From contig JAEWAK010000007.1 in NCBI GenBank assembly GCA_023391695.1, positions 186,001 to 250,000 of the forward strand: a DNA stretch of 64,000 nucleotides, read 5' to 3'. The position numbers and the translations under genes are program-made. Below the pieces are notes generated by a model. The model ran no database searches, had not been told where the DNA came from, and worked only from the letters and a program-made list of their open reading frames with translations. The stretch comes from Bacillota bacterium. GTDB taxonomy: Bacteria; Bacillota; Clostridia; Lachnospirales; Lachnospiraceae. Of this stretch, positions 1 to 8,668 are shown in pieces (positions within the stretch are counted from its first letter, which is position 1; every line of letters starts with the position of its first letter).

Positions 1-854
1 GGAGGTGTCCCCTCGATGGTTTTCATATATTTTCCCTGGTCCGCTTCTTTGGGATTACTCGCCAGAAGTGCCCTGGTATAAGGGTGGCAGGGACTGTCAA
101 AAATATCAAGGACACTGCCGCTCTCTACTACCTTTCCGGCATACATGACAGAAACCCTGTCACATATTTCGGCTACTACTCCAAGATTATGTGTTATAAA
201 TATGACAGAAGTATCGCTGCCTTTTTGCAGTTCTTTCATCAGGTCCAAAATCTGTGCCTGGATCGTTACATCCAAAGCAGTGGTCGGTTCGTCCGCAATC
301 AGTAATTTCGGTTCACAGGACAAGGCCATGGCTATCATGATTCTTTGAAGCATACCGCCGCTCATTTCAAAGGGGTATTGTTCATATCGTTTTTCCGGAG
401 GGTGTATACCTACCTTTTGAAACATTTGGAGGACATAATTCCTGGCATCCTTTTTTTTCATTTTCTTTTTCCTTCTTACGACTTCCGCAATCTGCTCACC
501 GGCTTTCATTATGGGGTTTAAAGAGGTCATGGGATCCTGAAAAATCATCGCGGCATCTTTTCCTTTAAAATCTTCCAGCCTTTTCCGGTTCATTCTAATG
601 ATATCTTCCGTTCCGTTATCCCCATAGAATAAAATCCGGCCGTTATATTCCGTTTTATCCGTTTCATGTAATTTCATTATAGCTTTTGTGGTAACACTTT
701 TACCGCACCCGCTTTCTCCGACAATACCATGGACCTCACCTTTTTTTACCGTCAGATTAACTCCCTGTACGGCATATATGATTCCTCTTATCGTCATAAG
801 ACTCACGCATAAATCTTTTATTTCCAAAATTCTGTTTTCGCATTTTGTATCCAT
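1..854 (-). CDS. Opp/Dpp/Nik-type ABC transporter ATPase, partial (3' end outside window)
   Basis: ATP-binding subunit that would power import of a peptide, nickel or similar small solute through the two adjacent permeases. I translated it by hand: it begins MDTKCENRILEIKDL after a GGAGG site. It shows a Walker A GESGCGKS, the Q-loop MIFQDPMTSLNP, the signature SGGMLQR and the Walker B LLIADEPTTALD, followed by the switch His (FITHNLG). This order and the SLNPI and TTALD wording are typical of OppD/DppD/NikD. The C-terminal oligo_HPY region lies beyond base 1. It starts 18 nt after the upstream permease stop, so it is in the same operon. No solute-binding protein is visible, so the substrate cannot be read; nickel is attractive because of the urease but is an inference. 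Confidence 0.9.
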   Translation of the reverse strand, partial: MDTKCENRILEIKDLCVSLMTIRGIIYAVQGVNLTVKKGEVHGIVGESGCGKSVTTKAIMKLHETDKTEYNGRILFYGDNGTEDIIRMNRKRLEDFKGKDAAMIFQDPMTSLNPIMKAGEQIAEVVRRKKKMKKKDARNYVLQMFQKVGIHPPEKRYEQYPFEMSGGMLQRIMIAMALSCEPKLLIADEPTTALDVTIQAQILDLMKELQKGSDTSVIFITHNLGVVAEICDRVSVMYAGKVVESGSVLDIFDSPCHPYTRALLASNPKEADQGKYMKTIEGTP

Positions 855-872
855 TTTAGTTACCTCCGTTTG

Positions 873-1772
873 CTATTCCATTACCTGTTTTACCAAATGT
901 TTTCTGCGGTATTTCGTAAAAGTAGGTAAAGTTCTTTGACCCGGATCCATAAATGCCTGAATACCGTCGCTGAAAATATTTATGGATATGGATGTAATCA
1001 TAATTGACAGAGCCGGTGCTATTAAGAGAATCGGATTCATATACAGCATTGACATTCCGTCTTTTAATAAAGCACCCCAGTCTGATTTGGGGGGCTGGAC
1101 CCCCAGACCTAAAAAGCTTAAGCTCGCCATGGAAGTAATTGCGGTACCGATATCCAGTGTCAGCTGGGCTATCATGGTAGTGATGCAGTTTGGCAGTATG
1201 TGAATGAATATAATGCGTAAATTAGAGTAGCCTAACGACCTGGCCGCTTCTACATAAACCTGTGTTTTTTCCGTAAGAATAAGGGATCTTGCCAGCTTTG
1301 CCGTAAGCGGAGTATAAACAATACCCATAGCGATTACGCCACTGTAAGTTCCTTTCCCAAAAGCCGCTACCAATACAAAAGCCAGAAGCAGTGTAGGCAG
1401 GGAACAGACCACATCCCATACCCTCATTACTGCATTATCTAATCTGCCGCCGTAATAACCGCATGCAAGTCCAAGGGGAATACCCACTGCCATCTCAAAA
1501 CCGACAATCAAAAAGGCATTGAAGATAGATGTCCTGGCCCCGCATATTAACCTGGAAAATAAGTCTCTACCCAGGCGGTCCGTACCCAGCAGGTGACCAT
1601 TTTGTAAAGGTTTTAGCAAAGAATCCGCAAGTATTTGTTCTTCCGGATCAAAGGGGGCAATCTGATTTGCAAAAACCGATACAAAAAGCAATAAGAATAA
1701 GATAATACTGGTTATAATAACGGATAGGGAGAAAAATACCCCCTGTCTTTTTTCTTTTCTTTTTTCTAACAT
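873..1772 (-). CDS. Opp/Nik-type ABC permease (DppC/NikC family)
   Basis: Inner-membrane permease of about 299 residues, partner of the next gene upstream. It has a positively charged N-terminus, a first membrane span near residues 15-38, the motif LLGTDRLGRDLFSRLICGAR characteristic of DppC/NikC proteins, and the cytoplasmic EAA-type loop EAARSLGYSN. I place the start at the ATG at 1772, which follows AGGAGGG with good spacing; longer readings overlap the preceding permease. Encoded between the first permease and the ATPase. The substrate class (dipeptide, nickel or other) cannot be decided from permease sequence. Confidence 0.9.
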   Translation of the reverse strand: MLEKRKEKRQGVFFSLSVIITSIILFLLLFVSVFANQIAPFDPEEQILADSLLKPLQNGHLLGTDRLGRDLFSRLICGARTSIFNAFLIVGFEMAVGIPLGLACGYYGGRLDNAVMRVWDVVCSLPTLLLAFVLVAAFGKGTYSGVIAMGIVYTPLTAKLARSLILTEKTQVYVEAARSLGYSNLRIIFIHILPNCITTMIAQLTLDIGTAITSMASLSFLGLGVQPPKSDWGALLKDGMSMLYMNPILLIAPALSIMITSISINIFSDGIQAFMDPGQRTLPTFTKYRRKHLVKQVME

Positions 1773-1785
1773 ATAAAGTACCCTC

Positions 1786-2730
1786 CTATTTCTTCTTGAT
1801 CCTTGGATCAATTACCGCATACAGGATATCCACCAGAAAGCTCATGGTCAGATAAACAACCAGCATTACCAGTACCAATACCTGGACAACCGGATAATTA
1901 TTCTGCTGGATGCCTTCCACTAATAATCCGCCGATACCCGGAAGGGAAAATATCTGTTCAATTAAAACGGTTCCGCCTACGGAACCTGCAAACATAAGCC
2001 CTGCAACCGTTAAAACAGGAATAACCGCATTATGGAATCCATGTTTGAATATGACATCGAAATTGGATAGTCCTTTCGCTTTGGCAGTCGTAATATAAGG
2101 TGCCTGTAACTGGGATATCATACTGCTTCTTGTTACCCTTCCAAGCATTGCGACCAAATGAAGGGACATTATAATAGACGGTATGGAAATACGTTTTATA
2201 TACTCACCAAAATTACTGTAATTTCCGATGAAAGAATATCCGGGGAAAAACCTGGCAAAAGTAATAATAACCAGAATACTCACGACAAAACTTGGTGCGG
2301 ATGAAAGGAGCAGCATTAAGACAGATACCACTTTATCCGCTGCCTTATTCCGGTTAACCGCAGCAATCACACCTAATATAATTGCAATCGCAGTTCCGAT
2401 TACGGAACTCATCACCACTAATCCGGCTGTTACCGGAAGCCTTGCGGCAATCAGCATTCCGATATCCTGTTTATTCACGTAATCAACTCCCAGATGCCCC
2501 TTAATTAATTCTTTTAGCCAATTGATATATTGTGCAGATAATGGTTTATCCAATCCATATTGTTTTGTCAGGGATTCTTTTAATTCTTCCGTCGTCTGTT
2601 TATTGCCGATTAATACGGTTACCGGATCCACTCCGGATAATCTCAGTAAATAAAAAACGATGAAAGATACGATAAACATTATAGCTACGATAGTAAATAA
2701 TTTTTTTAGAATAAAATTAAGATTTTTCAT
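1786..2730 (-). CDS. Opp/Nik-type ABC permease (DppB/NikB family)
   Basis: Inner-membrane permease of 314 residues. The N-terminal segment IVSFIVFYLLRLSGVDPVTV is the classical DppB/NikB first span, followed by the periplasmic TEELKESLTKQYGLDKPL segment and five further spans. The EAA loop TAKAKGLSNFDVIFKH is present near residue 210. The start at 2730 follows GGAGGTGAGG. It is 13 nt upstream of the second permease and 108 nt downstream of the MATE gene, with a strong hairpin between. It could be co-transcribed with the ureohydrolases or have its own promoter; I saw no convincing promoter in the gap. Confidence 0.9.
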   Translation of the reverse strand: MKNLNFILKKLFTIVAIMFIVSFIVFYLLRLSGVDPVTVLIGNKQTTEELKESLTKQYGLDKPLSAQYINWLKELIKGHLGVDYVNKQDIGMLIAARLPVTAGLVVMSSVIGTAIAIILGVIAAVNRNKAADKVVSVLMLLLSSAPSFVVSILVIITFARFFPGYSFIGNYSNFGEYIKRISIPSIIMSLHLVAMLGRVTRSSMISQLQAPYITTAKAKGLSNFDVIFKHGFHNAVIPVLTVAGLMFAGSVGGTVLIEQIFSLPGIGGLLVEGIQQNNYPVVQVLVLVMLVVYLTMSFLVDILYAVIDPRIKKK

Positions 2731-2756
2731 GTTCCTCACCTCCGTCTTACACAGCA

Positions 2757-2801
2757 AATGAGGGAACCAATAACCTGATAACCGTCATTGGTTCCCTCAT
2801 T
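2757..2801. terminator. 15-bp perfect hairpin between MATE and ABC permease genes
   Basis: AATGAGGGAACCAAT is followed after 15 nt by its exact reverse complement. Neither strand has a run of T after the stem, so it may be a weak terminator, a processing site or an mRNA stabiliser rather than a standard intrinsic terminator. It separates the ureohydrolase/MATE part from the ABC importer part of the co-directional block. Confidence 0.5.
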
Positions 2802-2838
2802 CAATTATTGAATCCATTTTATAACCAGTCAAACCACC

Positions 2839-4257
2839 TTAACTGTTTCCATAACTGATTACCTCCTTTCTATTTTTATTTTTCTCTGTACTTTCATGCA
2901 GTCTATGCAGCCATTTACCGGATTTAAACCGGTAATAACCAAGGGGCAGTTTATACAATTCCAATAGGATAAATGCCATATAAACTATAATAATATCTGA
3001 CTTTACTATCAGTCCGGTTATTACTGTGAAAGGCATCCCGATGAACCAGATGCTTCCCATATCCATTAAGGTTATAAACTTAACATCGCCGCCGCTTCGG
3101 AATATTCCTTCCACATTAATGGAATTACAGGAATTCAGTACGATGAAAATACTCAGTATAAGCATACATTTTCCAACATAATCCCCAACCGTTGTGCCGT
3201 TGATATTATAAATATTCAGTACCGGACGGATCGCGGCAAATACCAGAACGGATGACAGCAGTCCGATCATGGCTGCTGCAAGATGGAATTTTTTACAGAA
3301 ACGGTTTACCTTTGAAATATCACCTTTTCCGATTTCATTACCGATTATAATAGAACTTGCACCGCTGAATCCGCCGGTAAACAGTTTTGCCAGCATCTGC
3401 ATGGTCTGCATAATACTCATAGCCGCCAGAGCATCGGTTCCGGCCGTACCATATATGATAAAGTATATTGTGGTTCCCAAAGACCACATTATTTCATTTC
3501 CGACTAAGGGCAATGCCTTTTGAATAAAACTCACCACATAGCTTTTCCCGAAAGAAAACAGATGCCTTATATTACTCAAAACAGGATTTTTCGTGGCCTT
3601 AAAATAGGTAATGAGTACGGTCAGTTCTATAACTCTGGTTATAACAGTTCCTATACCGGCACCGGCAACACCCATTGCGGGAAATCCAAATTTACCAAAA
3701 ATCAACACATAATTTACGGCACAATCTAATATTACGGAAATAATAGTACTTATCATGGTTACCTTCACTTTATTCATACTCCTCAATGAGAAATTAAGCG
3801 GAAATACAATTCCCATCAGAAAATAAGAGAAAGCAACGGCTCTTGTATAGGTGATGCCCAACTCTATAACCACCGGGTCATTCGTAAATATGCCGATTAA
3901 CCGTCCGGGTACGATCAGCACGGCTGCGGTTACTACAGTTCCCATTGTCATGGTAGCCGTTATAGTAACTCCAAGGATTTTCTGAAAACTTTTTATATCT
4001 TTTTTCCCCCAGTACTGGGCCATAAACATGGCACATCCGCTGCAGCTCCCGTAAAGAAAAGAATTATAAAGGCTTAATAACTTGTTGGAGGAACCTACGG
4101 CGGCAATTGCTTCCGTTCCCAGGGAACTAACCATCAGCTGGTTAATAAAATTAATGCTTTGCATAAAAAATGACTGGATTAATAATGGTAAAACGGTCTT
4201 AAATAATAAAATGAGAAATTGCTTATTTTCAGTTTTTTTATCAATTACTGCCATCAT
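2839..4257 (-). CDS. MATE family efflux transporter
   Basis: Cation-coupled multidrug/toxic compound exporter, about 472 residues with twelve predicted membrane spans. Family features seen include the N-terminal PLLIQSFFMQSINFINQLMVSSLG and NKLLSLYNSFLYG segments and an internal repeat in the second half (LPLVGNEIMWSLGTTIY). The ORF overlaps the preceding ureohydrolase by 17 bp when started at the ATG at 4257; a second ATG follows directly. The overlap argues for translational coupling, so it belongs to the ureohydrolase operon. The substrate is unknown; a cationic amine or guanidinium compound would fit the neighbours, but this is inference. Confidence 0.88.
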   Translation of the reverse strand: MMAVIDKKTENKQFLILLFKTVLPLLIQSFFMQSINFINQLMVSSLGTEAIAAVGSSNKLLSLYNSFLYGSCSGCAMFMAQYWGKKDIKSFQKILGVTITATMTMGTVVTAAVLIVPGRLIGIFTNDPVVIELGITYTRAVAFSYFLMGIVFPLNFSLRSMNKVKVTMISTIISVILDCAVNYVLIFGKFGFPAMGVAGAGIGTVITRVIELTVLITYFKATKNPVLSNIRHLFSFGKSYVVSFIQKALPLVGNEIMWSLGTTIYFIIYGTAGTDALAAMSIMQTMQMLAKLFTGGFSGASSIIIGNEIGKGDISKVNRFCKKFHLAAAMIGLLSSVLVFAAIRPVLNIYNINGTTVGDYVGKCMLILSIFIVLNSCNSINVEGIFRSGGDVKFITLMDMGSIWFIGMPFTVITGLIVKSDIIIVYMAFILLELYKLPLGYYRFKSGKWLHRLHESTEKNKNRKEVISYGNS

Positions 4258-5236
4258 GCAGGTCACCAGCTTCATCCGTCATAATTTTATTATAAGCAAT
4301 AATGGATACCAGTTTCTGCAGGACGGCGGAGGCTGCGTTAGCAGTAATTTCACCGGGATCATAACCCGGCATAACTTCAACTAAGTCGGCCCCCTTAACA
4401 TCCAGGCCAATGAGTCCTTTTTCCAGAATCTGAACGGCATCCTGAACAGAAAAACCTCCTACTACGGGAGTACCTGTCCCCGGTGCATATGCCGGATCCA
4501 GAAAATCTATGTCAAAGGTTATAAATACCGGCATGCTGCCCACTTTGTCCCTAATTTTATCCCCGATTTCCTCATAAGTCATATAATGTAAATCCCTGGC
4601 CAGAATATATTCCCTTCCGTAGGTTTTTGTGAAGTTATCCGTATCGGTAAGGTTCTGCCATCCCCCCCGGATTCCAATCTGTATCATGTGACTTCCGTCT
4701 ACATAACCTTTTTTTATAGCCCAGCTAAAAGGACTTCCATGGGTATAAATATCTTTGGTGGCAGATCTGTCCACGCCCGTATCTAAATGGGAATCAAAAT
4801 GAACGACTGCCATTTTTCCATATTTAAGATAATAGGCCTTTAACTCCGGCAGGGTAATGGAATGATCCCCGCCGACAAGTACCGGAGTTACACCGGCATC
4901 CAGTATTTGCTTTGTCTGCCGGGTAATTTTTTCAAAACTATCGGTCAGATACCCGGATTCTAATTGGAAATCTCCGTAATCTACGATTTTAATTGTATTT
5001 TTGATGTCAATATCCAGGTCCGGATCGCTGACAATGTTTCTCAGACCTTTACTCCTTAAATATTTCGGGCCCAATCTGGTGCCGGAACGGTTGCTCACTG
5101 CCAGATCAAAAGGAACTCCTGCCAAAGCAATATCCACACCGGTAAGGTCCCTCTGGTAATCCGCATGCAGTAAACCGATTAATGCATTGCTTCCCGGCTT
5201 TCTTTCTATTTTCTGAGGACATTTCAGTCTTTCCAT
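4241..5236 (-). CDS. Ureohydrolase C (agmatinase / guanidinobutyrase-like)
   Basis: Binuclear-metal hydrolase of the arginase/agmatinase superfamily, 331 residues; expected to release urea from a guanidino compound. The metal ligands are all visible: GGDHS, the DSHLD box in HFDSHLDTG, and DIDFLD in TFDIDFLDPAYAPGTGTP. The HGSPF motif after the DxHxD box is typical of agmatinase and guanidinobutyrase rather than arginase. Start ATG at 5236 follows AAAGGATGAAG. It is the third of three paralogues, 19 nt after the second, and overlaps the MATE gene. The exact substrate (agmatine, 4-guanidinobutyrate, other) cannot be read from sequence. Confidence 0.88.
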   Translation of the reverse strand: MERLKCPQKIERKPGSNALIGLLHADYQRDLTGVDIALAGVPFDLAVSNRSGTRLGPKYLRSKGLRNIVSDPDLDIDIKNTIKIVDYGDFQLESGYLTDSFEKITRQTKQILDAGVTPVLVGGDHSITLPELKAYYLKYGKMAVVHFDSHLDTGVDRSATKDIYTHGSPFSWAIKKGYVDGSHMIQIGIRGGWQNLTDTDNFTKTYGREYILARDLHYMTYEEIGDKIRDKVGSMPVFITFDIDFLDPAYAPGTGTPVVGGFSVQDAVQILEKGLIGLDVKGADLVEVMPGYDPGEITANAASAVLQKLVSIIAYNKIMTDEAGDLHDGSN

Positions 5237-5255
5237 TTTACTTCATCCTTTCTTT

Positions 5256-6239
5256 TCAATATAAATTTTCTAATATATTTTTTCCCGCGTTTTTCTTATT
5301 TTTTGACAGGATCATTAAAAATTGATATATGATATGGGTTGCCGCCAGCGAAGTTATATGCCCCGGATCGTAATCCTCCATTACTTCCACCAAATCAAAT
5401 CCCACAACGTTAAGACCGGTCACACTCTCTCTTAATAATTCCATGGCTTCATAGGTTGTGAATCCGCCGGCAACCGGTGTGCCGGTACCCGGAGCCGCTG
5501 CCGGATCCAGAAAATCTATGTCAAAAGTTACAATACATTTTGCATCCTGTACCTGTTCTTTTATAAGCCGGGCGGCTTTCCCGATTCCTATTTCATGAAG
5601 CTGTCTGGCTGTTATGACCTGCATTCCGGTTTCATTTGCATACTCCAGACGGTAGGTATCACTGTAGCCCCTTATGCCGACCTGAATGGAATGGGAAGCA
5701 TCTAAAAAACCGTCTTCAATCGCCCGGCGAAAAGGAGTTCCATGGGTTAATTTATTTTCATAATCCGAGGTATCGTTATGGGAATCAAAATGGATCATAG
5801 CTATTTTTCCGTATTTTGATGCATAAGCCCCTAATTCGGGATAAGTGATCAAGTGGTCGCCTCCTAGTACGATGGGCGTAATACCTGCATCCAGGATTTT
5901 TTTTACTTCTTCATATACAATTGTCAAAGATTCTTTTGTATATCCTGATTTCACAGCAATATCACCGTAGTCCATACCTTCTAAATTATCGATTTCCCAT
6001 TTCGCATCCTGGCTGTATTTGCCGAACCGGCTCATGAATTCCCGGATTGCCCTGGGACCGAACCGGGTACCGGGACGGTTTGTCGTACTTGTGTCATACG
6101 GAACACCGACAATACAAAAATCCTCTTTCTTAAACTCTTTCTTTAACGGAAGTCCCATAAAGGACTTAATAGGTTCTTTGTTTCTCTGTTCAAGCTCTTT
6201 TCTTAAAAAATCCGGTATTTCTGTTTGAAATTGATACAT
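5256..6239 (-). CDS. Ureohydrolase B (agmatinase / guanidinobutyrase-like)
   Basis: Second of three tandem paralogues, 327 residues. Metal-binding boxes are intact: GGDH, DSHND in HFDSHNDTS, and DIDFLD before PAAAPGTGTP; HGTPFRRA matches the guanidino-acid hydrolase pattern. Odd point: the residue after GGDH is Leu, where its neighbours have Ser or Ala, and the segment after the DxHxD box is short, so its pocket may differ. Start at 6239 follows AAAGGAGC. Spaced 18 nt from its upstream and 19 nt from its downstream neighbour. Three paralogues in a row suggest different substrates or a mixed oligomer; both are inference. Confidence 0.88.
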   Translation of the reverse strand: MYQFQTEIPDFLRKELEQRNKEPIKSFMGLPLKKEFKKEDFCIVGVPYDTSTTNRPGTRFGPRAIREFMSRFGKYSQDAKWEIDNLEGMDYGDIAVKSGYTKESLTIVYEEVKKILDAGITPIVLGGDHLITYPELGAYASKYGKIAMIHFDSHNDTSDYENKLTHGTPFRRAIEDGFLDASHSIQVGIRGYSDTYRLEYANETGMQVITARQLHEIGIGKAARLIKEQVQDAKCIVTFDIDFLDPAAAPGTGTPVAGGFTTYEAMELLRESVTGLNVVGFDLVEVMEDYDPGHITSLAATHIIYQFLMILSKNKKNAGKNILENLY

Positions 6240-6257
6240 GTTTCTTAAGCTCCTTTA

Positions 6258-7256
6258 TTATTTTAAATGATTGTATTCCGTAATTCCTGCCCTCCTGCAG
6301 GCTAAAAATGCAATGAACTCATGTACAATCCGTGCACCGATTAACTGTGTAATTTCAGAGGGATCGTAATTGGGTGCTACTTCTACCAGGTCATAACCTT
6401 TAATATCAAGTCCGATTAATGCCATACGCAGTAATTCGAGTGTTTCCCAGGAACTAAAACCGCCGGGTACCGGTGTTCCTGTCCCCGGAGCGAACATCGG
6501 ATCAATAAAGTCTATGTCAAAGGTGACCATACAGGGTGTATTTCCGACTTTATTCCGTATCATACGGGCCGCTTCTGCCATACCCAACTTATGTACATCC
6601 ACCGCATATATTTGTTCCAGTTTATGTTGATGTGCAAAATCGTAATCTTTTTTTGAGGTCATCATGCCGCGCATTCCTATCTGAATTGAAGTTTCCGGAT
6701 TAATACATCCTGCTTCAACGGCAAGCCGGAACGGATTCCCGTGATTCGGATAAGACATACTGTTTTCATCGCCCCAGGTATCGGTATGGGAATCAAAATG
6801 GATCAGGGAAACCGGACCGTATATCTCTTTATAAGCCTTTAATTCCGCAAAGGTTATGGCATGATCCCCGCCCAGGATTATCGGAACTACTCCCGCTTCC
6901 AATATTTTTTTTGTCTCTTCTTCAATTATCTGAAAGGATTTTCCGGTATCACCCGAAATTATTTCAAAATCACCGTAATCCACACCGGAAACATAATCAA
7001 AAACAGGTATTCCGATTTCCACATTATAGTTGCCGGTTCCATAGGCTTCCCGGATTGCTTTGGGACCGAATCTGGTTCCCGCCCTGTAAGTAGTTAATGT
7101 ATCAAAAGGAATTCCTGCTATGACAAAATCAACATCTTCCAATGTTTTAATGTAGGGTAACCGGCCATAGGTTCCCGGTGAAGAGCTTTCACCCCATTTG
7201 GCCGGCTTATATTTAATTTCCTTTTCCTGACGTGTAATTGTGCTGTCCATACTCAT
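6258..7256 (-). CDS. Ureohydrolase A (agmatinase / guanidinobutyrase-like)
   Basis: First gene after the MerR-type promoter, 332 residues. It has GGDHA, DSHTD in HFDSHTDTWGD and DIDFID before PMFAPGTGTP, giving the complete binuclear metal site. HFDSHTDTW and NHGNPFRLA resemble guanidinobutyrase/guanidinopropionase-type enzymes. Two in-frame ATGs are possible: 7256, only 3 nt after GGAG, and 7250, 9 nt after it; 7250 may be the real start. The urea produced would feed the urease encoded just upstream. The guanidinase-specific RHVDTQ-type motif known from cyanobacterial guanidine hydrolase is absent, so free guanidine is a less likely substrate. Confidence 0.88.
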   Translation of the reverse strand: MSMDSTITRQEKEIKYKPAKWGESSSPGTYGRLPYIKTLEDVDFVIAGIPFDTLTTYRAGTRFGPKAIREAYGTGNYNVEIGIPVFDYVSGVDYGDFEIISGDTGKSFQIIEEETKKILEAGVVPIILGGDHAITFAELKAYKEIYGPVSLIHFDSHTDTWGDENSMSYPNHGNPFRLAVEAGCINPETSIQIGMRGMMTSKKDYDFAHQHKLEQIYAVDVHKLGMAEAARMIRNKVGNTPCMVTFDIDFIDPMFAPGTGTPVPGGFSSWETLELLRMALIGLDIKGYDLVEVAPNYDPSEITQLIGARIVHEFIAFLACRRAGITEYNHLK

Positions 7257-7290
7257 ATACTCCTTTTCATTAAAATTAGATAAAAAAATA

Positions 7291-7325
7291 AATCATACGG
7301 ATTCGCCTTTAAATCCTCTATGATT
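7291..7325 (-). promoter_or_regulatory. Leader hairpin with U-rich tail (candidate attenuator)
   Basis: In the transcribed leader of the ureohydrolase operon a 7-bp outer stem (AATCATA with TATGATT) encloses a 5-bp inner stem (GGATT with AATCC). On the minus strand it is followed by ATTTATTTTTTTATC. This has the layout of a weak intrinsic terminator about 40 nt before the start codon. It could serve attenuation or leader stability. I could not assign it to a known riboswitch class. Confidence 0.4.
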
Positions 7326-7373
7326 CTTAAATAATTTATGGAACCTGGTCCATTTGTTATTATGTTAGGGTCA

Positions 7374-7404
7374 AGTATAGAGCTTTGTGTGACACAAATG
7401 TCAA
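7374..7404 (-). promoter_or_regulatory. MerR-type promoter of the ureohydrolase operon
   Basis: On the minus strand: -35 TTGACA (7399-7404), a 19-bp spacer, -10 TATACT (7374-7379). The spacer holds a perfect dyad, TTTGTGTcACACAAA (7384-7398), directly abutting the -35. A 19-bp spacer with a central dyad is the known signature of promoters that MerR-family proteins activate by untwisting DNA. It sits 35 bp past the stop codon of the merR-like gene. The urease promoter at 13785-13815 has the same half-sites at the same distance. Confidence 0.8.
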
Positions 7405-7439
7405 TCCCTATTTTTAAATATTTTAAAGTTTAATAATAT

Positions 7440-8288
7440 TTATTTCCCGACAGGTACCTGGATCTCTATTGCTGTTTCCAGAAAATTACTGGTCAGGGTA
7501 ACGTCAATCTGGTAGATATGATAGATTTTACCGTTGATTATATAACCGTTTTTATTCAGATAATCTCTGATTTTATGAAAGATTTCATCTTTTGTCCCAA
7601 ATTTGCCGTTATACCGGACACATATGTAGGTTCCGCCGGGTATTTCAAGAAATCTTGGTCTTCCATCCGCTTTATTTTTATTCAGGCTTCTGTAATCATT
7701 TTTGTTGCATAAAAGCATTGGTACATAGCCAAAATCGGTTTCCATATCAAATATATTATCCGTTGTATAACTTCCTACCCGGTTTGTTGCAAGAATCGGT
7801 GCAACATCCTCTAACTGGGTCTCCAGCCTGGTCAGTTCAAAGGCCAGTTCTTTTACACGTTCTACCTTGCAGCCATATGTAATCATATACCGGTTTGGCA
7901 ATTCTCTTTCCGACAATTCCCCGCCTTTAGGCTGTTCAATGACTTTTTCCAAAAACTCCAACTTATGTGCCAGGCTTTTCTCCAGCTTTCTCTTTTCCAT
8001 TATTTCCGTGACTAATAATTCATGCTGATTTTTTAAGATGCTCACCGATTTTTTAAGATTCCTGTCGCTGAAATAATCTTTTATTTCACTTAATGACATT
8101 CCTAACTGCCTTAATTCCTTAATCGTTCCCAGCTTCTCATACTGCAGGATGGAATAATACCGGTAATTGTTTTCCGGATCAATGTAGTCCGGCTTAAATA
8201 ATCCAATTCTGTCATAATGACGTAAGGTTTCCGTAGTAACTTTTCTGATTTTAGCCAATTCTGTAATAGATATTAAATCCTCTTTCAT
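7440..8288 (-). CDS. MerR-family regulator with GyrI-like ligand-binding domain
   Basis: 282 residues. Residues 1-75 form the winged helix-turn-helix (SITELAKIRKVTTETLRHYDRIGLF, then YRYYSILQYEKLGTIKELRQLGMSLSEI). A coiled-coil dimerisation helix follows near 80-120, and a C-terminal BmrR/GyrI-like effector domain (residues about 130-280) contains MITYGCKV, FGYVPMLL and IPGGTYICVRYNG. This layout is that of ligand-sensing activators such as BmrR rather than metal sensors, as there is no metal-binding Cys pair. Start ATG at 8288 follows GGAAAGG. It lies between the two operons that carry matching MerR-type promoters, which strongly suggests it controls both. The ligand is unknown; a guanidino compound or polyamine is the obvious guess. 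Confidence 0.88.
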   Translation of the reverse strand: MKEDLISITELAKIRKVTTETLRHYDRIGLFKPDYIDPENNYRYYSILQYEKLGTIKELRQLGMSLSEIKDYFSDRNLKKSVSILKNQHELLVTEIMEKRKLEKSLAHKLEFLEKVIEQPKGGELSERELPNRYMITYGCKVERVKELAFELTRLETQLEDVAPILATNRVGSYTTDNIFDMETDFGYVPMLLCNKNDYRSLNKNKADGRPRFLEIPGGTYICVRYNGKFGTKDEIFHKIRDYLNKNGYIINGKIYHIYQIDVTLTSNFLETAIEIQVPVGK

Positions 8289-8668
8289 TTTAACACAACC
8301 TTTCCTTTTGCTCAGGATAGCTGAGCCGGTACTTCATCCGCAAAATACCGGTCCGTAATGTGAGTGTCCAAATTATGATTGCCTAAATAACAGTCCATGC
8401 TTAATCTTGTTAATGAGAAAAACTTTATATTATTTAAACATATTTGTCTAATAATATCAATTATTATTTTGAATTGATAAACATTTTTTAACTGCCGGGG
8501 CAAATCTATGCGCTGCGGCAGTATCATTTGAACTGCGGGGGCTGTTGCAAAAATAGACATGCCGGATGACAGGCCCCGGGTTGAAATTAATCCGGAACCG
8601 GCACGTAAATCAACTGCCGCGGCAACTTTTATAATAAGGTGCCGCGGCAGTCAAATAATAAAATTATA
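8289..8668. other. Intergenic region between ureD and merR with hairpin elements
   Basis: No credible gene. It holds two related GC-rich hairpins (about 8491-8531 and 8613-8651), both with ACTGCCG and CGGCAGT arms, and a fragment GGGGCTGTTGCAAAAATAG (8538-8556) resembling the end of the palindrome at 59281-59334. A short hairpin GCTCAG/CTGAGC lies near the merR start. It probably holds remnants of small mobile repeats. Confidence 0.5.
8613..8651. terminator. Strong GC-rich hairpin after ureD
   Basis: ACTGCCGCGGCA pairs exactly with TGCCGCGGCAGT across a 15-nt loop, 18 bp beyond the ureD stop. There is no T-run, so it may be a repeat element or mRNA-stabilising structure and could allow read-through into the merR gene. 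Confidence 0.45.

Noticed and set aside
7257..7373. Guanidine (ykkC-type) riboswitch before the ureohydrolases
   Set aside because: The leader lacks the conserved guanidine-I core, the paired ACGR loops of class II and the class III pseudoknot sequence; only a simple hairpin is seen.
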